DNA from: Alphaproteobacteria bacterium
GTDB lineage: Bacteria; Pseudomonadota; Alphaproteobacteria; Rhodobacterales; Rhodobacteraceae
Reading direction: 5' to 3'
Assembly (NCBI GenBank): GCA_030431825.1
Contig: JAUIIJ010000007.1
Location: 62,001 to 126,000, forward strand
DNA length: 64,000 bases
The translations under genes were made by a program, and so were the position numbers. Of the stretch, positions 24,367-33,800 are shown one piece after another. The notes under the pieces were generated by a model. That model ran no database searches. It saw only the letters and a program-made list of their open reading frames with translations, and was not told the DNA's origin. Every line of letters begins with the position of its first letter. Position 1 is the stretch's first letter.

Positions 24367-25152
24367 ATGCAAAATCCATTTGAGACGCGCATGGCGGCGG
24401 CAGCATTGGTCAGTGTCCAGCAGCGCGCATTTACCCCGAAAGATATTTTGATGCAGCCCAATTCGGTTTTCAGGTCCGGCCCCGTCGCGGGTGATTTCAA
24501 ACGTCCGACGCATGCGCGCCGTGATCGAAACCTGCGCCCCGGCAACTTTTATCCTGGCTGGGGCAAGCGTGCGCTGGACGTGACATTTGTTGTCCTGTCC
24601 CTGCCGTTCGTGTTGCCGCTGGTGCTGTTGTTTGCACTGCTGCTGTGGTTCGAGAGCGGCAACCCGTTCTATCGGCAGGCGCGTATCGGCAGGAACGGCA
24701 AGCAATTTTCCATGCTCAAACTGCGCAGCATGGTGAAAGATGCGGATGCGCGTCTTGCGCAAGTTCTCGAAAGCGACCCCGCGTTGCGCGAGGAATGGGA
24801 AACCACGCAGAAACTGCGCAAGGATCCGCGCATCACGCCGCTCGGTGCCCTGCTGCGTCAGACATCGCTTGATGAACTGCCGCAACTCTGGAACGTCCTG
24901 ATCGGCGAGATGAGCCTTGTCGGGCCGCGTCCGATGATGCCGGAGCAACTGGCCCTTTATGGCGACAGCGAGGATTACGTCGCATTGCGTCCGGGTGTCA
25001 CCGGCATCTGGCAGGTTTCGACCCGCAACGAGAGCCGCTTTTCCTACCGCGCCACGATCGATGCCGAGTATCGTCGCACCATGTCGCTGAAAACCGATCT
25101 GAGCCTGCTGCTCAAGACCATCAGCGTCGTTCTGCGCCGCACCGGCTGCTGA
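24367..25152 (+). CDS. Bacterial sugar transferase (undecaprenyl-phosphate hexose-1-phosphate transferase type)
   Basis: A 261-residue enzyme that would load the first sugar phosphate on the lipid carrier for exopolysaccharide synthesis. About 60 polar residues precede one membrane helix (about 70-95: VTFVVLSLPFVLPLVLL). The catalytic part has RIGRNGKQFSMLKLRSM, DELPQLWNVLIGEMSLVGPRP, LRPGVTGIWQVS and the final YSLKTDLSLLLKT-type stretch (MSLKTDLSLLLKTI). It corresponds to the C-terminal half of WbaP/ExoY proteins. No other glycan gene adjoins it, so it is an orphan locus with its own structured leader and terminator. Confidence 0.88.
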   Translation: MQNPFETRMAAAALVSVQQRAFTPKDILMQPNSVFRSGPVAGDFKRPTHARRDRNLRPGNFYPGWGKRALDVTFVVLSLPFVLPLVLLFALLLWFESGNPFYRQARIGRNGKQFSMLKLRSMVKDADARLAQVLESDPALREEWETTQKLRKDPRITPLGALLRQTSLDELPQLWNVLIGEMSLVGPRPMMPEQLALYGDSEDYVALRPGVTGIWQVSTRNESRFSYRATIDAEYRRTMSLKTDLSLLLKTISVVLRRTGC

Positions 25153-25201
25153 GATCGGAAGACGAATTTGTAACGAGTGTGTGATTTCTGGTGACCTGAC
25201 T

Positions 25202-25234
25202 GGACCTGGGTGTTTGCGCGCCTAGGTCCTTTTT
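25202..25234 (+). terminator. Rho-independent terminator after the sugar transferase
   Basis: GGACCTGGGTG (25202-25212) pairs with CGCCTAGGTCC (25219-25229), including two G-T pairs, around a six-base loop. It is followed by five T residues (25230-25234). It lies 50 bases after the stop and ends only two bases before the start codon of the small lipoprotein gene. Confidence 0.75.
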
Positions 25235-25236
25235 AC

Positions 25237-25461
25237 ATGTGTATTCGACCCCACCTCCCGCTCCTGGCACTCCTGCTCGCCGCAGGATGTGACGACTCCC
25301 GACAGAGCCTGTCGACCCCGCCTGTCTCGCCTGATGCGCTCGCGGAATGCGTAGAACTCGGATTCGTACCGGACACATGGGAGATGGACCGTTGCCTCGC
25401 TGCAGACACGCGGGTGCAACGTCTCGTTTTGGTCGATCAGGCAACATACGGCACATTCTGA
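25237..25461 (+). CDS. Small putative lipoprotein, function unknown
   Basis: A 74-residue protein beginning MCIRPHLPLLALLLAAGCDD, a short lipoprotein signal with the lipobox LAAGC (Cys at residue 18). The mature part is about 57 residues with two further Cys (C36, C50), which could form a disulfide. The ATG directly follows the T-run of the preceding terminator and has no ribosome-binding site in a normal position. Expression would therefore need read-through or a leaderless start. No family is recognised. The lipobox argues for a real gene. Confidence 0.55.
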   Translation: MCIRPHLPLLALLLAAGCDDSRQSLSTPPVSPDALAECVELGFVPDTWEMDRCLAADTRVQRLVLVDQATYGTF

Positions 25462-25537
25462 TCGCTCTCACAGGTCTTTTTTCTTTTTTCCAATGCCTTG
25501 ATCTGGAAATTGCAAGGCTCCGGCCACCTGCGCCCGG

Positions 25538-25560
25538 TTTAGTTTGACACGAGAATTAAA
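25538..25560. promoter_or_regulatory. Candidate XylR operator upstream of xylB
   Basis: TTTAGTTTGA-CAC-GAGAATTAAA has the same 10-3-10 layout as the perfect palindrome at 29756-29778. It differs from that site at one position in the left arm and three in the right. It lies 41 bases before the xylB ATG. ROK-family XylR proteins are known to bind TTTAGTTTG-type inverted repeats, so this is the likely xylose-responsive operator of xylBA. Confidence 0.6.
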
Positions 25561-25601
25561 TGCGGGAACACTCCCGACCAGACTTCGTTTGGGGGGAGCG
25601 C

Positions 25602-27053
25602 ATGTTTATCGGCCTTGATCTCGGCACGTCGGGGTTGCGTGCCTTGCTGGTGAACGACATGGGCGTGGCGGTGCATAGCGCCGAAGCGGCCCTGACCGTG
25701 GCGCACCCGCATCCGGGATGGAGCGAGCAGGACCCGGCGGACTGGATCGCCGCCGCCGCCAAGGTCCTGCGCCGTCTTGTCGAGGAAAAGCCCGCTGAAA
25801 TGGCGCAACTCCGCGGTATTGGCCTGTCGGGGCATATGCACGGGGCGACCCTGCTCGGCGCGGATGGCAATGTGCTTCGGCCTTGCATGCTATGGAACGA
25901 TACAAGGAGCAGCGCACAGGCGCGCCGCCTTGATGCAATCGCGGGCATGCGTGAGATTTCCGGCAATATCGTGTTTCCCGGATTCACCGCGCCCAAGGTT
26001 GCGTGGCTTGCGGAAAATGAACCGGATGTCTTTGCGCAGATCGCAAAGGTACTGCTGCCCAAGGATTATCTCACCTGTTGGCTCACCGGGCAGCTGGTTT
26101 CCGACATGTCCGACGGCGCCGGGACGTCATGGCTGGATGTCGGCGCAAGGGCATGGTCACCACAGTTGCTGGCCGCGACCGGAATGCGGGTGGAACAGAT
26201 GCCGCGCCTGTGCGAGGGCAGCGATATTGTCGGGCCGATGCGTCCCGATCTGGCGGCCGATCTCGGCTTGCCAGCGGCGGTGCAGGTCGTGGCAGGCGGT
26301 GGTGACAATGCGGCCGCAGCCTGCGGCGTTGGTGCGCTCGCGGAAGGGGACGGTTTCGTGTCGCTGGGCACATCCGGGGTTCTGCTGGCGGCGCGCGACG
26401 GGTTTGCTCCGCGCGCCGAAAGCGCGGTACATACGTTTTGCCACGCCATCCCCGGCGCATGGTATCAGATGGGGGTGATCCTGGCGGCAACGGACAGCCT
26501 GAACTGGTTGTCACGAATTGTCGGCGCGTCACCCGCCGAGCTCACGCAGGAATTGGGCGATACCATCGTCGCGCCCGGCGCGTTACGCTTCCTCCCCTAT
26601 CTGTCAGGCGAGCGTACACCGCACAATGACAGCGTCGTGCGCGGAGCGTTTGTCGGGCTGGATATCGCATCCGGACGCGCGGATTTGACCCGTGCGGTCG
26701 TCGAAGGCGTCAGCTTTGCATTGCGTGACAGTCTCGAAGCCCTGCGCCTGACCGGCGCCGGCCTGTCGCGGGTGCTTGCGATCGGGGGAGGGGCGCGTTC
26801 GCGGTATTGGCTCGAAGTGCTGGCGACGGTGCTGAACATGCCCGTCGATCTGCCGGAAAAGGGCGAATTCGGCGCGGCCCTGGGTGCGGCCCGGTTGGCG
26901 ATCTGCGGCGTCACCGGTGCGGCCCCGTCCGATGTCATGACCAAACCGCCCATTGCCGCGACGATCCTGCCGCGCACCGGGCTTTGCGCCGCCTATGAGC
27001 AGGCCTACGCCGCCTATGCGGCCTCCTATCCACCCCTGAAAGCCATGCCATGA
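25602..27053 (+). CDS. xylB: Xylulokinase
   Basis: A 483-residue FGGY-family kinase that phosphorylates D-xylulose to xylulose 5-phosphate. The N-terminal phosphate loop is [14 protein letters not shown]. The segments [12 protein letters not shown] (xylulose binding), [26 protein letters not shown] and [14 protein letters not shown] (adenosine motif, about 400) are typical. The ATG at 25602 follows GGGGGGAG, and the in-frame ATG at 25560 is not family-like. The stop overlaps the xylA start (ATGA), so xylB and xylA are translationally coupled. No xylose transporter is encoded in this window. Confidence 0.95.
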   Translation: MFIGLDLGTSGLRALLVNDMGVAVHSAEAALTVAHPHPGWSEQDPADWIAAAAKVLRRLVEEKPAEMAQLRGIGLSGHMHGATLLGADGNVLRPCMLWNDTRSSAQARRLDAIAGMREISGNIVFPGFTAPKVAWLAENEPDVFAQIAKVLLPKDYLTCWLTGQLVSDMSDGAGTSWLDVGARAWSPQLLAATGMRVEQMPRLCEGSDIVGPMRPDLAADLGLPAAVQVVAGGGDNAAAACGVGALAEGDGFVSLGTSGVLLAARDGFAPRAESAVHTFCHAIPGAWYQMGVILAATDSLNWLSRIVGASPAELTQELGDTIVAPGALRFLPYLSGERTPHNDSVVRGAFVGLDIASGRADLTRAVVEGVSFALRDSLEALRLTGAGLSRVLAIGGGARSRYWLEVLATVLNMPVDLPEKGEFGAALGAARLAICGVTGAAPSDVMTKPPIAATILPRTGLCAAYEQAYAAYAASYPPLKAMP

Positions 27054-28357
27054 CCCAGCCGTTCTTCAAAGATATTCAGCCCGTTCGCTACGAAGGTACC
27101 GACAGTACCAATCCGCTGGCCTATCGCCACTATGATCCCGACCGGATGATCCTGGGCAAACGGATGGAAGACCATCTGCGTTTTGCCGTTGCCTATTGGC
27201 ACTCCTTCGCCTGGGAAGGCGGCGATCCCTTTGGCGGGCAGACATTCGAGCGTCCCTGGCATCCGCAGGACGATATGGCGCGGGCCAGGATCAAGGCCGA
27301 TGCGGCCTTTGACATGTTCGACATTCTCGGGGTGCCCTATTTCTGCTGGCACGATGCCGACATCCGCCCGGAGGGCGTAAGTTTTGCTGAATCGCTCCGC
27401 AATTTCGAGGAGATCATCGATTACTTTGCGGCAAAGATGGAAAGCCGGAACGTGGCGCTGCTCTGGGGCACCGCCAACATGTTCAGTCACCGGCGCTGGA
27501 TGGCGGGCGCCTCGACCAATCCGGATCCGGGGGTCTTTGCCTGGTCGGCGGCCACGGTGAAGGCCTGCATGGATGCGACCCATCGTCTGGGTGGCGAGAA
27601 CTATGTGCTCTGGGGCGGGCGCGAAGGCTATGAGACGCTGCTGAATACCGATCTCTCGCGCGAACTGGACCACATGGGCCGGTTCCTGAACATGGTGGTG
27701 GACTACAAGTACAAGATCGGGTTTCAGGGCACGATCCTGGTCGAGCCGAAACCGCAGGAGCCGTCCAAGCACCAGTATGACTTCGATGCGGCAACCTGCA
27801 TCGCGTTCCTGCGCAAATACGGGCTTGAGGGCGAGGTGAAGCTGAATCTCGAACAGGGGCACGCCGTTCTCGCGGGGCATTCGTTCGAACATGAAATCGC
27901 TATCGCCGCAGCCGAGGGTATGCTCGGCAGCATCGACATGAACCGCAATGACTACCAGTCAGGCTGGGACACCGACCAGTTTCCAAACAACGTGCCCGAG
28001 GTGGCGATGGCCTATTACCATATCCTCAGGGCAGGGGGCCTTGGCACCGGCGGCACCAATTTCGATGCCAAGCTGCGCCGGCAATCGCTTGAGGCCGAAG
28101 ACCTGATCGCGGCACATGTCGGCGCCATGGATGTCTGCGCGCGCGGGCTGATGGCAGCAGCGGCAATGGTCGAGGATGGCGGGCTGGAGGCCGCGCTGAA
28201 TGCACGCTACGCGGGTTGGGATACCGCAGCGGCGCAGGCGATGCTGGACAGCGATTTCGACACCATTTTCCAATCGGTTCTCGCGGGCGAAATCCAGGCA
28301 GACCCACGTTCCGGGCGGCAGGAGCGGCTGGAGAACTACGTCAACCGTTTTGTCTGA
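27050..28357 (+). CDS. xylA: Xylose isomerase
   Basis: A 435-residue class II enzyme that isomerises D-xylose to D-xylulose with two divalent metal ions. It has the family landmarks: FAVAYWHSF near 45-53, [13 protein letters not shown] near 98-110 (active-site His), [17 protein letters not shown] (metal-binding Glu) and [18 protein letters not shown] (second metal site). The usual ANHA has become QGHA. The start codon overlaps the xylB stop by four bases. The gene order xylB-xylA is the reverse of E. coli. The gene ends 84 bases from the convergent regulator. Confidence 0.95.
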   Translation: MTQPFFKDIQPVRYEGTDSTNPLAYRHYDPDRMILGKRMEDHLRFAVAYWHSFAWEGGDPFGGQTFERPWHPQDDMARARIKADAAFDMFDILGVPYFCWHDADIRPEGVSFAESLRNFEEIIDYFAAKMESRNVALLWGTANMFSHRRWMAGASTNPDPGVFAWSAATVKACMDATHRLGGENYVLWGGREGYETLLNTDLSRELDHMGRFLNMVVDYKYKIGFQGTILVEPKPQEPSKHQYDFDAATCIAFLRKYGLEGEVKLNLEQGHAVLAGHSFEHEIAIAAAEGMLGSIDMNRNDYQSGWDTDQFPNNVPEVAMAYYHILRAGGLGTGGTNFDAKLRRQSLEAEDLIAAHVGAMDVCARGLMAAAAMVEDGGLEAALNARYAGWDTAAAQAMLDSDFDTIFQSVLAGEIQADPRSGRQERLENYVNRFV

Positions 28358-28440
28358 TCCGGTTTTGCAGGCTGCGCCCGGTCGGTCCCGGTTTCGCCGA
28401 AGGAAAAAGCGCGTCTTTTACCTACAAAATCCGGGCGATC

Positions 28441-29646
28441 TCACGCCGTGTTGTCTCTCAAACCGGCCAGCGAAAGTTCGGTGACATTGTCGAGCGCATA
28501 GGCGGCGGCGCCTTTCGCCCACATCAGGTTGCCCCATTTGTGGATCACCACGTCCGGCGGCGGCTTGTCGATCTGCACGATGGACGTCCGCATCGCGGCG
28601 ATGACGTCGTCGGCAAAGAGGTGGTCGAACTGCATCTGTTCGCCCGCGAGGATTATCAATTCGGGGTCGAATATGTTGACGAGGTTGGCAAGCCCGAGGG
28701 CGAACATCCGACCGGCACGATCCAGAATGCTGCGCGCGGTGGCGTTCCCTTTGCGCGCGGCGTTCAACAGGGCCTCGATCCGCATTGCCGGTGGCGCGGT
28801 GGGATCGTCCCCCGGCATGGACAGCGCCTCGCGCAAGAGCGCATAATCGGCGACATAGGCCTCAAGACACCCGCGTTGCCCACAGCGGCACAGCGCGCCG
28901 TCCAGATGCACCTTGGTATGGCCGAACTCTGCGCCGCATCCGCGCGTGCCACGATACAATTCGCCGCCGAGCACGACACCCATGCCGACACCGCTTTCGA
29001 TGGTCACCACGATGAAATCGGACCGCGACTGGCCAAGACCAAAACTCCGTTCCGCCAGCGCGACAAGGTTGGCGTCGTTGTCGATAAAGATGGGGCGTCC
29101 AAGACGGCGCGTCAGGACTTCGCCAAGGGCGACGTTGCGTTCACTCAGCGAAGGCGACCAATAAACGATCCCCTCGGCGGCCTGCACGACCCCGGCGATA
29201 CCAAGGCCGGCACCCGAGACGTCATTTGCCGTCAGACCCGCACCGCGTGCGAGATCGTCCACCGCATCCGCGAACAGATCGGCCAGTTTCCCCGGGGAAA
29301 AGCTCTCCGCGGGCAGTTGACGTTCCAGTTCCGCAAGCTCCGCACCTTCGAAATCGAGCAGAACCAACGAGAGTTGGCGACAGGAAATCTTGGCCCCGAC
29401 AATGGTATGGGCACCGCCGCGAATCCTGAGGTCGACGCGGGGTCGGCCCCGGCGTGTATCGGGGGTGGCGTCGGGTCGGGCGATTTCTTCGATCAGGCCG
29501 GCCTGCAGCAATTCGGCGGTTATCGTGGTGACGGTGGCGCGGCTCATCCCGGTTTGATTGGCCAACTCGATACGCGGTACGCGCCCGGCCTGCCGGATCT
29601 GACGCAGCAGGCGGCGGCGTCCGTATTCTCGTGGCAAAACAACCAA
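28441..29646 (-). CDS. xylR: ROK family transcriptional repressor, probable xylose regulator XylR
   Basis: A 401-residue ROK repressor. The N-terminal winged helix (about 10-65, LLRQIRQAGRVPRIELANQT then SRATVTTITAELL) is followed by a sugar-kinase-like domain. That domain has GVGMGVVLGGELYRGTRGCGAEFGH and the Cys/His zinc cluster CRCGQRGCLEAY (CxCGxxGCxE). The first possible start is TTG at 29644-29646, preceded by GGGAGAGC; no ATG or GTG exists between an in-frame TGA upstream and this codon. It is convergent to xylBA and divergent from glk, with candidate operators before both. Confidence 0.85.
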   Translation of the reverse strand: MVVLPREYGRRRLLRQIRQAGRVPRIELANQTGMSRATVTTITAELLQAGLIEEIARPDATPDTRRGRPRVDLRIRGGAHTIVGAKISCRQLSLVLLDFEGAELAELERQLPAESFSPGKLADLFADAVDDLARGAGLTANDVSGAGLGIAGVVQAAEGIVYWSPSLSERNVALGEVLTRRLGRPIFIDNDANLVALAERSFGLGQSRSDFIVVTIESGVGMGVVLGGELYRGTRGCGAEFGHTKVHLDGALCRCGQRGCLEAYVADYALLREALSMPGDDPTAPPAMRIEALLNAARKGNATARSILDRAGRMFALGLANLVNIFDPELIILAGEQMQFDHLFADDVIAAMRTSIVQIDKPPPDVVIHKWGNLMWAKGAAAYALDNVTELSLAGLRDNTA

Positions 29647-29755
29647 CTGAATTGCTCTCCCGGTCCTGTGCCCCGTCGTGCCGCAGATCCGTAATCCGCA
29701 GACCCGCGCCCCGCGTCAGCCTGGCTCTCCAAGGTAATCTTGACAGCTTAGACAG

Positions 29756-29778
29756 TTTAATTTGATTTTCAAATTAAA
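29756..29778. promoter_or_regulatory. Perfect 10-3-10 palindrome between xylR and glk, candidate XylR operator
   Basis: TTTAATTTGA-TTT-TCAAATTAAA is fully symmetric and AT-rich in GC-rich surroundings. It sits in the 221-base divergent region, 110 bases from xylR and 90 bases from glk, and TTGACA (29740-29745) nearby may be a promoter element for the plus strand. A degenerate copy precedes xylB (25538-25560). The pair suggests one XylR regulon covering xylR, glk and xylBA. Confidence 0.7.
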
Positions 29779-29867
29779 ATGCCGCACCATAGGCGGTGCG
29801 CCGGAGACGATCATCCTGGGCGATAGGATCGCACAGCGTCGGTGCAGATGATGAACGGGCAGGGCGG

Positions 29868-30809
29868 ATGACAATTCTTGTGGCCGATGTGGGCGGCACC
29901 AACACGCGGCTGGCGCTCGTCGACGGGGCGGGTACGGTTGGCGAAACAATCCGATTCCTGAATGCTGATTTCGCGACCTTTCCGGCGCTGCTGGCGGCCT
30001 ACGCGGCGCGCTGCGCACCCCCCGGCCTTTCCGGGTTCTGCATCGCTGTCGCCGGCCCGGTCACTGCGCAAAGCGCCCGGCTGACCAATCGGGACTGGCA
30101 TTTTGACCGGTCCGACATCGCGGCGGTCCTGCCCGGTCTGGTTCCCGGTTCCGTGCGGCTTATCAATGACCTCGCGGCGCTGGGCTATGCGTTGCCAGCC
30201 CTGACATCCGCGCAATTGCTCGACATGGGGCAGAAGCCTGCGGCGACGCCGGGAAACGGTCAGGCGGTCGTGATGGGGCTTGGGACAGGGGTCAATATCT
30301 GCCTTGCCAAGACGACCGCGTTCGGCAACGTGGTGATAGAAGCCGAGCTTGGTCATGCCAGCCTTCCCCAGAGCGTGTCCGACACTCTGACTGCCGCGAT
30401 TGGCGTGAGGGTGGCGGCTTTCCCGACGGTCGAAGAACTGTTTGCCGGGCGCGGCCTTTCACGGCTTTACGAAATCCTGTCGGGTGAGCCAAAGAAAGCA
30501 GGGCAGGCGATATTGGCAGAGTATGATCGGGGCGCTTGCGGACACACGGCCGAGACGGTCGACCTGATCGCCGGTCTGCTCGGGCATATGGCGCGCGAAC
30601 TGGTCTATATGTATCAACCGTTTGGCGGCATCCATTTTGCCGGGGGCGTCGCGCGCGGAATCCTCGGCTCCGCTGCGCAGGCGCGCTTTCTTGCATGTTT
30701 CGAGGCTCCGGGCCGGTTCGACGATCACATCGCGCGGGTGCCGGTTCGGCTCATTGTCGATGATGCGGCGGCCCTGATCGGGGCCGCCCGGGCATTCGTG
30801 GCCGAGTGA
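29868..30809 (+). CDS. glk: Glucokinase
   Basis: A 313-residue bacterial glucokinase that phosphorylates glucose with ATP. The N-terminal phosphate loop is LVADVGGTNTRLALVDG. LTNRDWHF, the sugar-binding NDLAALGYALPAL (about 97-109), GLGTGVNICL and EAELGHASLPQ (catalytic and sugar contacts) follow, and GGIHFAGGVARGIL near the end is typical. The ATG at 29868 follows CAGGGCGG, and the in-frame codon at 29796 lies within the divergent promoter region. Placement beside xylR suggests joint control with xylose catabolism. Confidence 0.93.
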   Translation: MTILVADVGGTNTRLALVDGAGTVGETIRFLNADFATFPALLAAYAARCAPPGLSGFCIAVAGPVTAQSARLTNRDWHFDRSDIAAVLPGLVPGSVRLINDLAALGYALPALTSAQLLDMGQKPAATPGNGQAVVMGLGTGVNICLAKTTAFGNVVIEAELGHASLPQSVSDTLTAAIGVRVAAFPTVEELFAGRGLSRLYEILSGEPKKAGQAILAEYDRGACGHTAETVDLIAGLLGHMARELVYMYQPFGGIHFAGGVARGILGSAAQARFLACFEAPGRFDDHIARVPVRLIVDDAAALIGAARAFVAE

Positions 30810-30833
30810 GCCGGGATCGGGAGTCTTACCGCT

Positions 30834-33800
30834 TCAATAGTCGCGTTCAAAGAACAGACCGATGCCGGTGTCGCCTTCGCGATCGACCGTGCCTTTGACG
30901 GTCAGATTCTCGGTTACATCGAGATTGAGATTGACTTCGGTATCGCCCTGGGTGTTCACGGTGATGTCCGTATAGACACCTTCGGCCAGATATTTGCCCG
31001 CGCCGAACTGTGCCCTGCCATCATCGTCGGTGCCGATGTCGAACGTATCAACACCCAGTTCGTCGCGCGCCTTGGCATTGGCCCCGCCGCCTGCACCGCT
31101 GAGCGTCGCGAGCGATGCGGCAAGCTGCGCGACCTTGATCGGCGACAATTCCGAATACTGGTTGCCAAACAGCAGCATCGCCAACGCCTCTTCGCTCGGC
31201 CGTTCCGGATCGGACTCGACCTTGACCTTGGGCTTGGTGAGCGGGCCGGATATTTCCAGCGTAGCGTCGCCATCAGATGTTGTCGTGGTGGCGGCAAATT
31301 CCATGTAGGGTTCCAGATCGCCCTGCAGCGTCACCAGCCCCTTCGAGAGTTTCAGCCGCCGTCCCAGCAATTCGAGGTTCCCCCGGATCAGACCGATCTG
31401 GCCCGACGGGGCCGGGTTCGCGACGGTGCCGCGGATCTGGATATCGCCGCCCAGTTCGGCCTGCAGGCCGCGGCCCCTCACGAACACCTTGTTGTCGGCG
31501 ACGAGCCGGATGTCGAGCGCGATATCGGGGCCACCGCCACCGCCGCTGTCGGTCTTGATCAGACCCGCCCGGTCGCGCGTTGTGCGCTGAGCGGCCGTTT
31601 CGCCGGTGTGGATGATCTCGGGGATCGGCGCCGCGCCCAGTGAACCGGAAATCGAATTGATGTCTATATTGGTTTCGCCAAAGCGGATATCTCCGGCGAG
31701 GCGGCCACTTCCGGCAAGCGCGCCGGTATAGGCAACACGTCCATTGGCAGACGATTCGAAAATCACATTGTCGGTCAGGACAAGCTGCTGGAGCTCGGTC
31801 ACGATCGACGCATCAAACGGGGGTTTCAGGCTGACCGGTCCGTTGATGACGATACGACCGCCCGCGCGCGCAGCGGCGGAAACGGAAATATTGGCCGATC
31901 CGTTCGCCAGCACGATTTCAGCATCCAGATCATCAATTGCCTGTCGCACCGAGGGGATGGCGACGGTGGCATTGCTGGCGCTGATGCGTCCGCTCAGAGA
32001 CTCGGGCTTGAGCTCGCCCCTGAGCGCGAGATCAAAGCGCGCGGCGCCGCGCACCGAGTTCGGCTCGATGATGCGGTTCGCAAGGGCGAGCTGCAGCTGC
32101 CCCTTGGCGGTCACGTCCGACTCGAGCGTGGTTTGATTGACCGTCCCGCCGACCTCGGCCGAAAGCCCCCCGGGTCCGGTGGCATTGCTGGCAACGGTCC
32201 AGAGGTCGGCGTCGCGCGACGCGGTGCCCCTTGCGGTGATCTGTCCGGGGAAATCGGGCGCAAAGCGTTCGATGCGCACGATTGTCGCGTCATAGCTTGC
32301 GTCGATTTTGCCGTCCGGAGCCATGCGCCCGCTCACTGTTACGGCAGAACCTGCCGGCCCCTTGGCATCTGTCGCGACCTGCCATGTGTCATCGTTGCGC
32401 TGCGCTGAGCCATTGAGATCAAGCGACCCGACGAGTTCCGGGACAAAGCGTTCGAGCCTGGCCACCGTCGCGTCGTATTGCGCGTCGATATCCCCTTCGG
32501 GTGTCATGCTTCCCTGCAGCTGTGCAACCGAGCCTGCGGGCCCCGTGACGTCGCTTTCCACCTGCCAGGTATCGGACGTCCGTGACGCCGTGCCCTTGGC
32601 CTCGAGCGCGCCGACCAGTTGCGGAACGAAGCGTTCCATCTTGGCCACGGTCGCGTCGTACTGCGCCTTGATGTCTCCTTCGGGTGTCATGCTGCCCCGC
32701 AGGTGCGCGACCGAGCCCGCCGGTCCCGTGACGTTGCTGTCCACCTGCCAGGTGTCGGAGGTGCGTGATGCCGTGCCCTTGGCGGTGATCGCCCCGACCA
32801 GCTGTGGAACGAAGCGTTCGACACTGGCCACGGTCGCATCGTATCTGGCATCGATGTCCCCGTCGGCACTCATGTTGCCCCGTAGCCGCGCGACCGAACC
32901 TTCCGGCCCCGTGATGTCGCTTGCCACTCGCCAGGCGTTCTCGATGCGCTGCGCGGTGCCTTCCGCCTCGATCGAGCCGGTCAGCTGCGGAACGAAGCGT
33001 TCAACCTGCGTGATCGTGGCGTCATAGCGCCCGTCGATCTCGCCCTCGGGCGTCATGCTGCCAGTGAGCTTTACAAAGGACCCCTGCGGTCCTTGCACGT
33101 CGCTGGTCACCTGCCACCGATCATCCTCGCGCGATGCGCGTCCCTCGGCCCGAATGCTGCCGACGATCTGCGGGATGAATTTATCGACACCGTTGAGCAC
33201 CGCCGCATAATTGACGTCGACCGTTCCATCGGATTCGAGTTCACCATCCAGATCTGCAAAGGACTCTTGTGGTCCGGTGACGCGAATCTTGCCGTTTGCC
33301 GTCTCGCCGCGCTGGACCATGTCGCCGGTTATTGCGACCGGACCGCTCACGTCCGGAACGATGCGGCCGAGATCGTCCAGCCGGGCGCTGAACTCCAGAT
33401 TGGTGTCGCCGCTGCTCGCGTTCCCCGAGGCCTCTGCGGTCAATGCCGTGCCATCGAGTGTAAAACGCTCGATATCCAGCCCGTCTTCGTCGCGTTCGGC
33501 TTTCAGGGCAATCGTTGTCTGTCCGGTGATCAGGGGATCAACCTGCGCAATGCCGCTTTCGAGATCCTGCGCCTCGACGTTGAGGTCAAAATCGAACATG
33601 CCGCTGAGCGGGGCACCAATACCGGTGATCTCGGCGGTGACCGCGCCACCCAGATCCCGGCCCGCAATCGCCGAAAAACGGGACAGGTCCGAGGCGGTCA
33701 CACTGGCCTTGCCATCGACGCGGAATCCGCTTTCGAGCCCGTCAACCTCGGCATCGATATTTGCCGCATAATCCGTGCCGCTCAGCGTAAAATCACTGAG

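Noticed and set aside
32082..33362. Periodic repeats considered as CRISPR or satellite DNA
   Set aside because: The 183-bp period keeps the reading frame and encodes a 61-residue protein module; no short repeat-spacer pattern.
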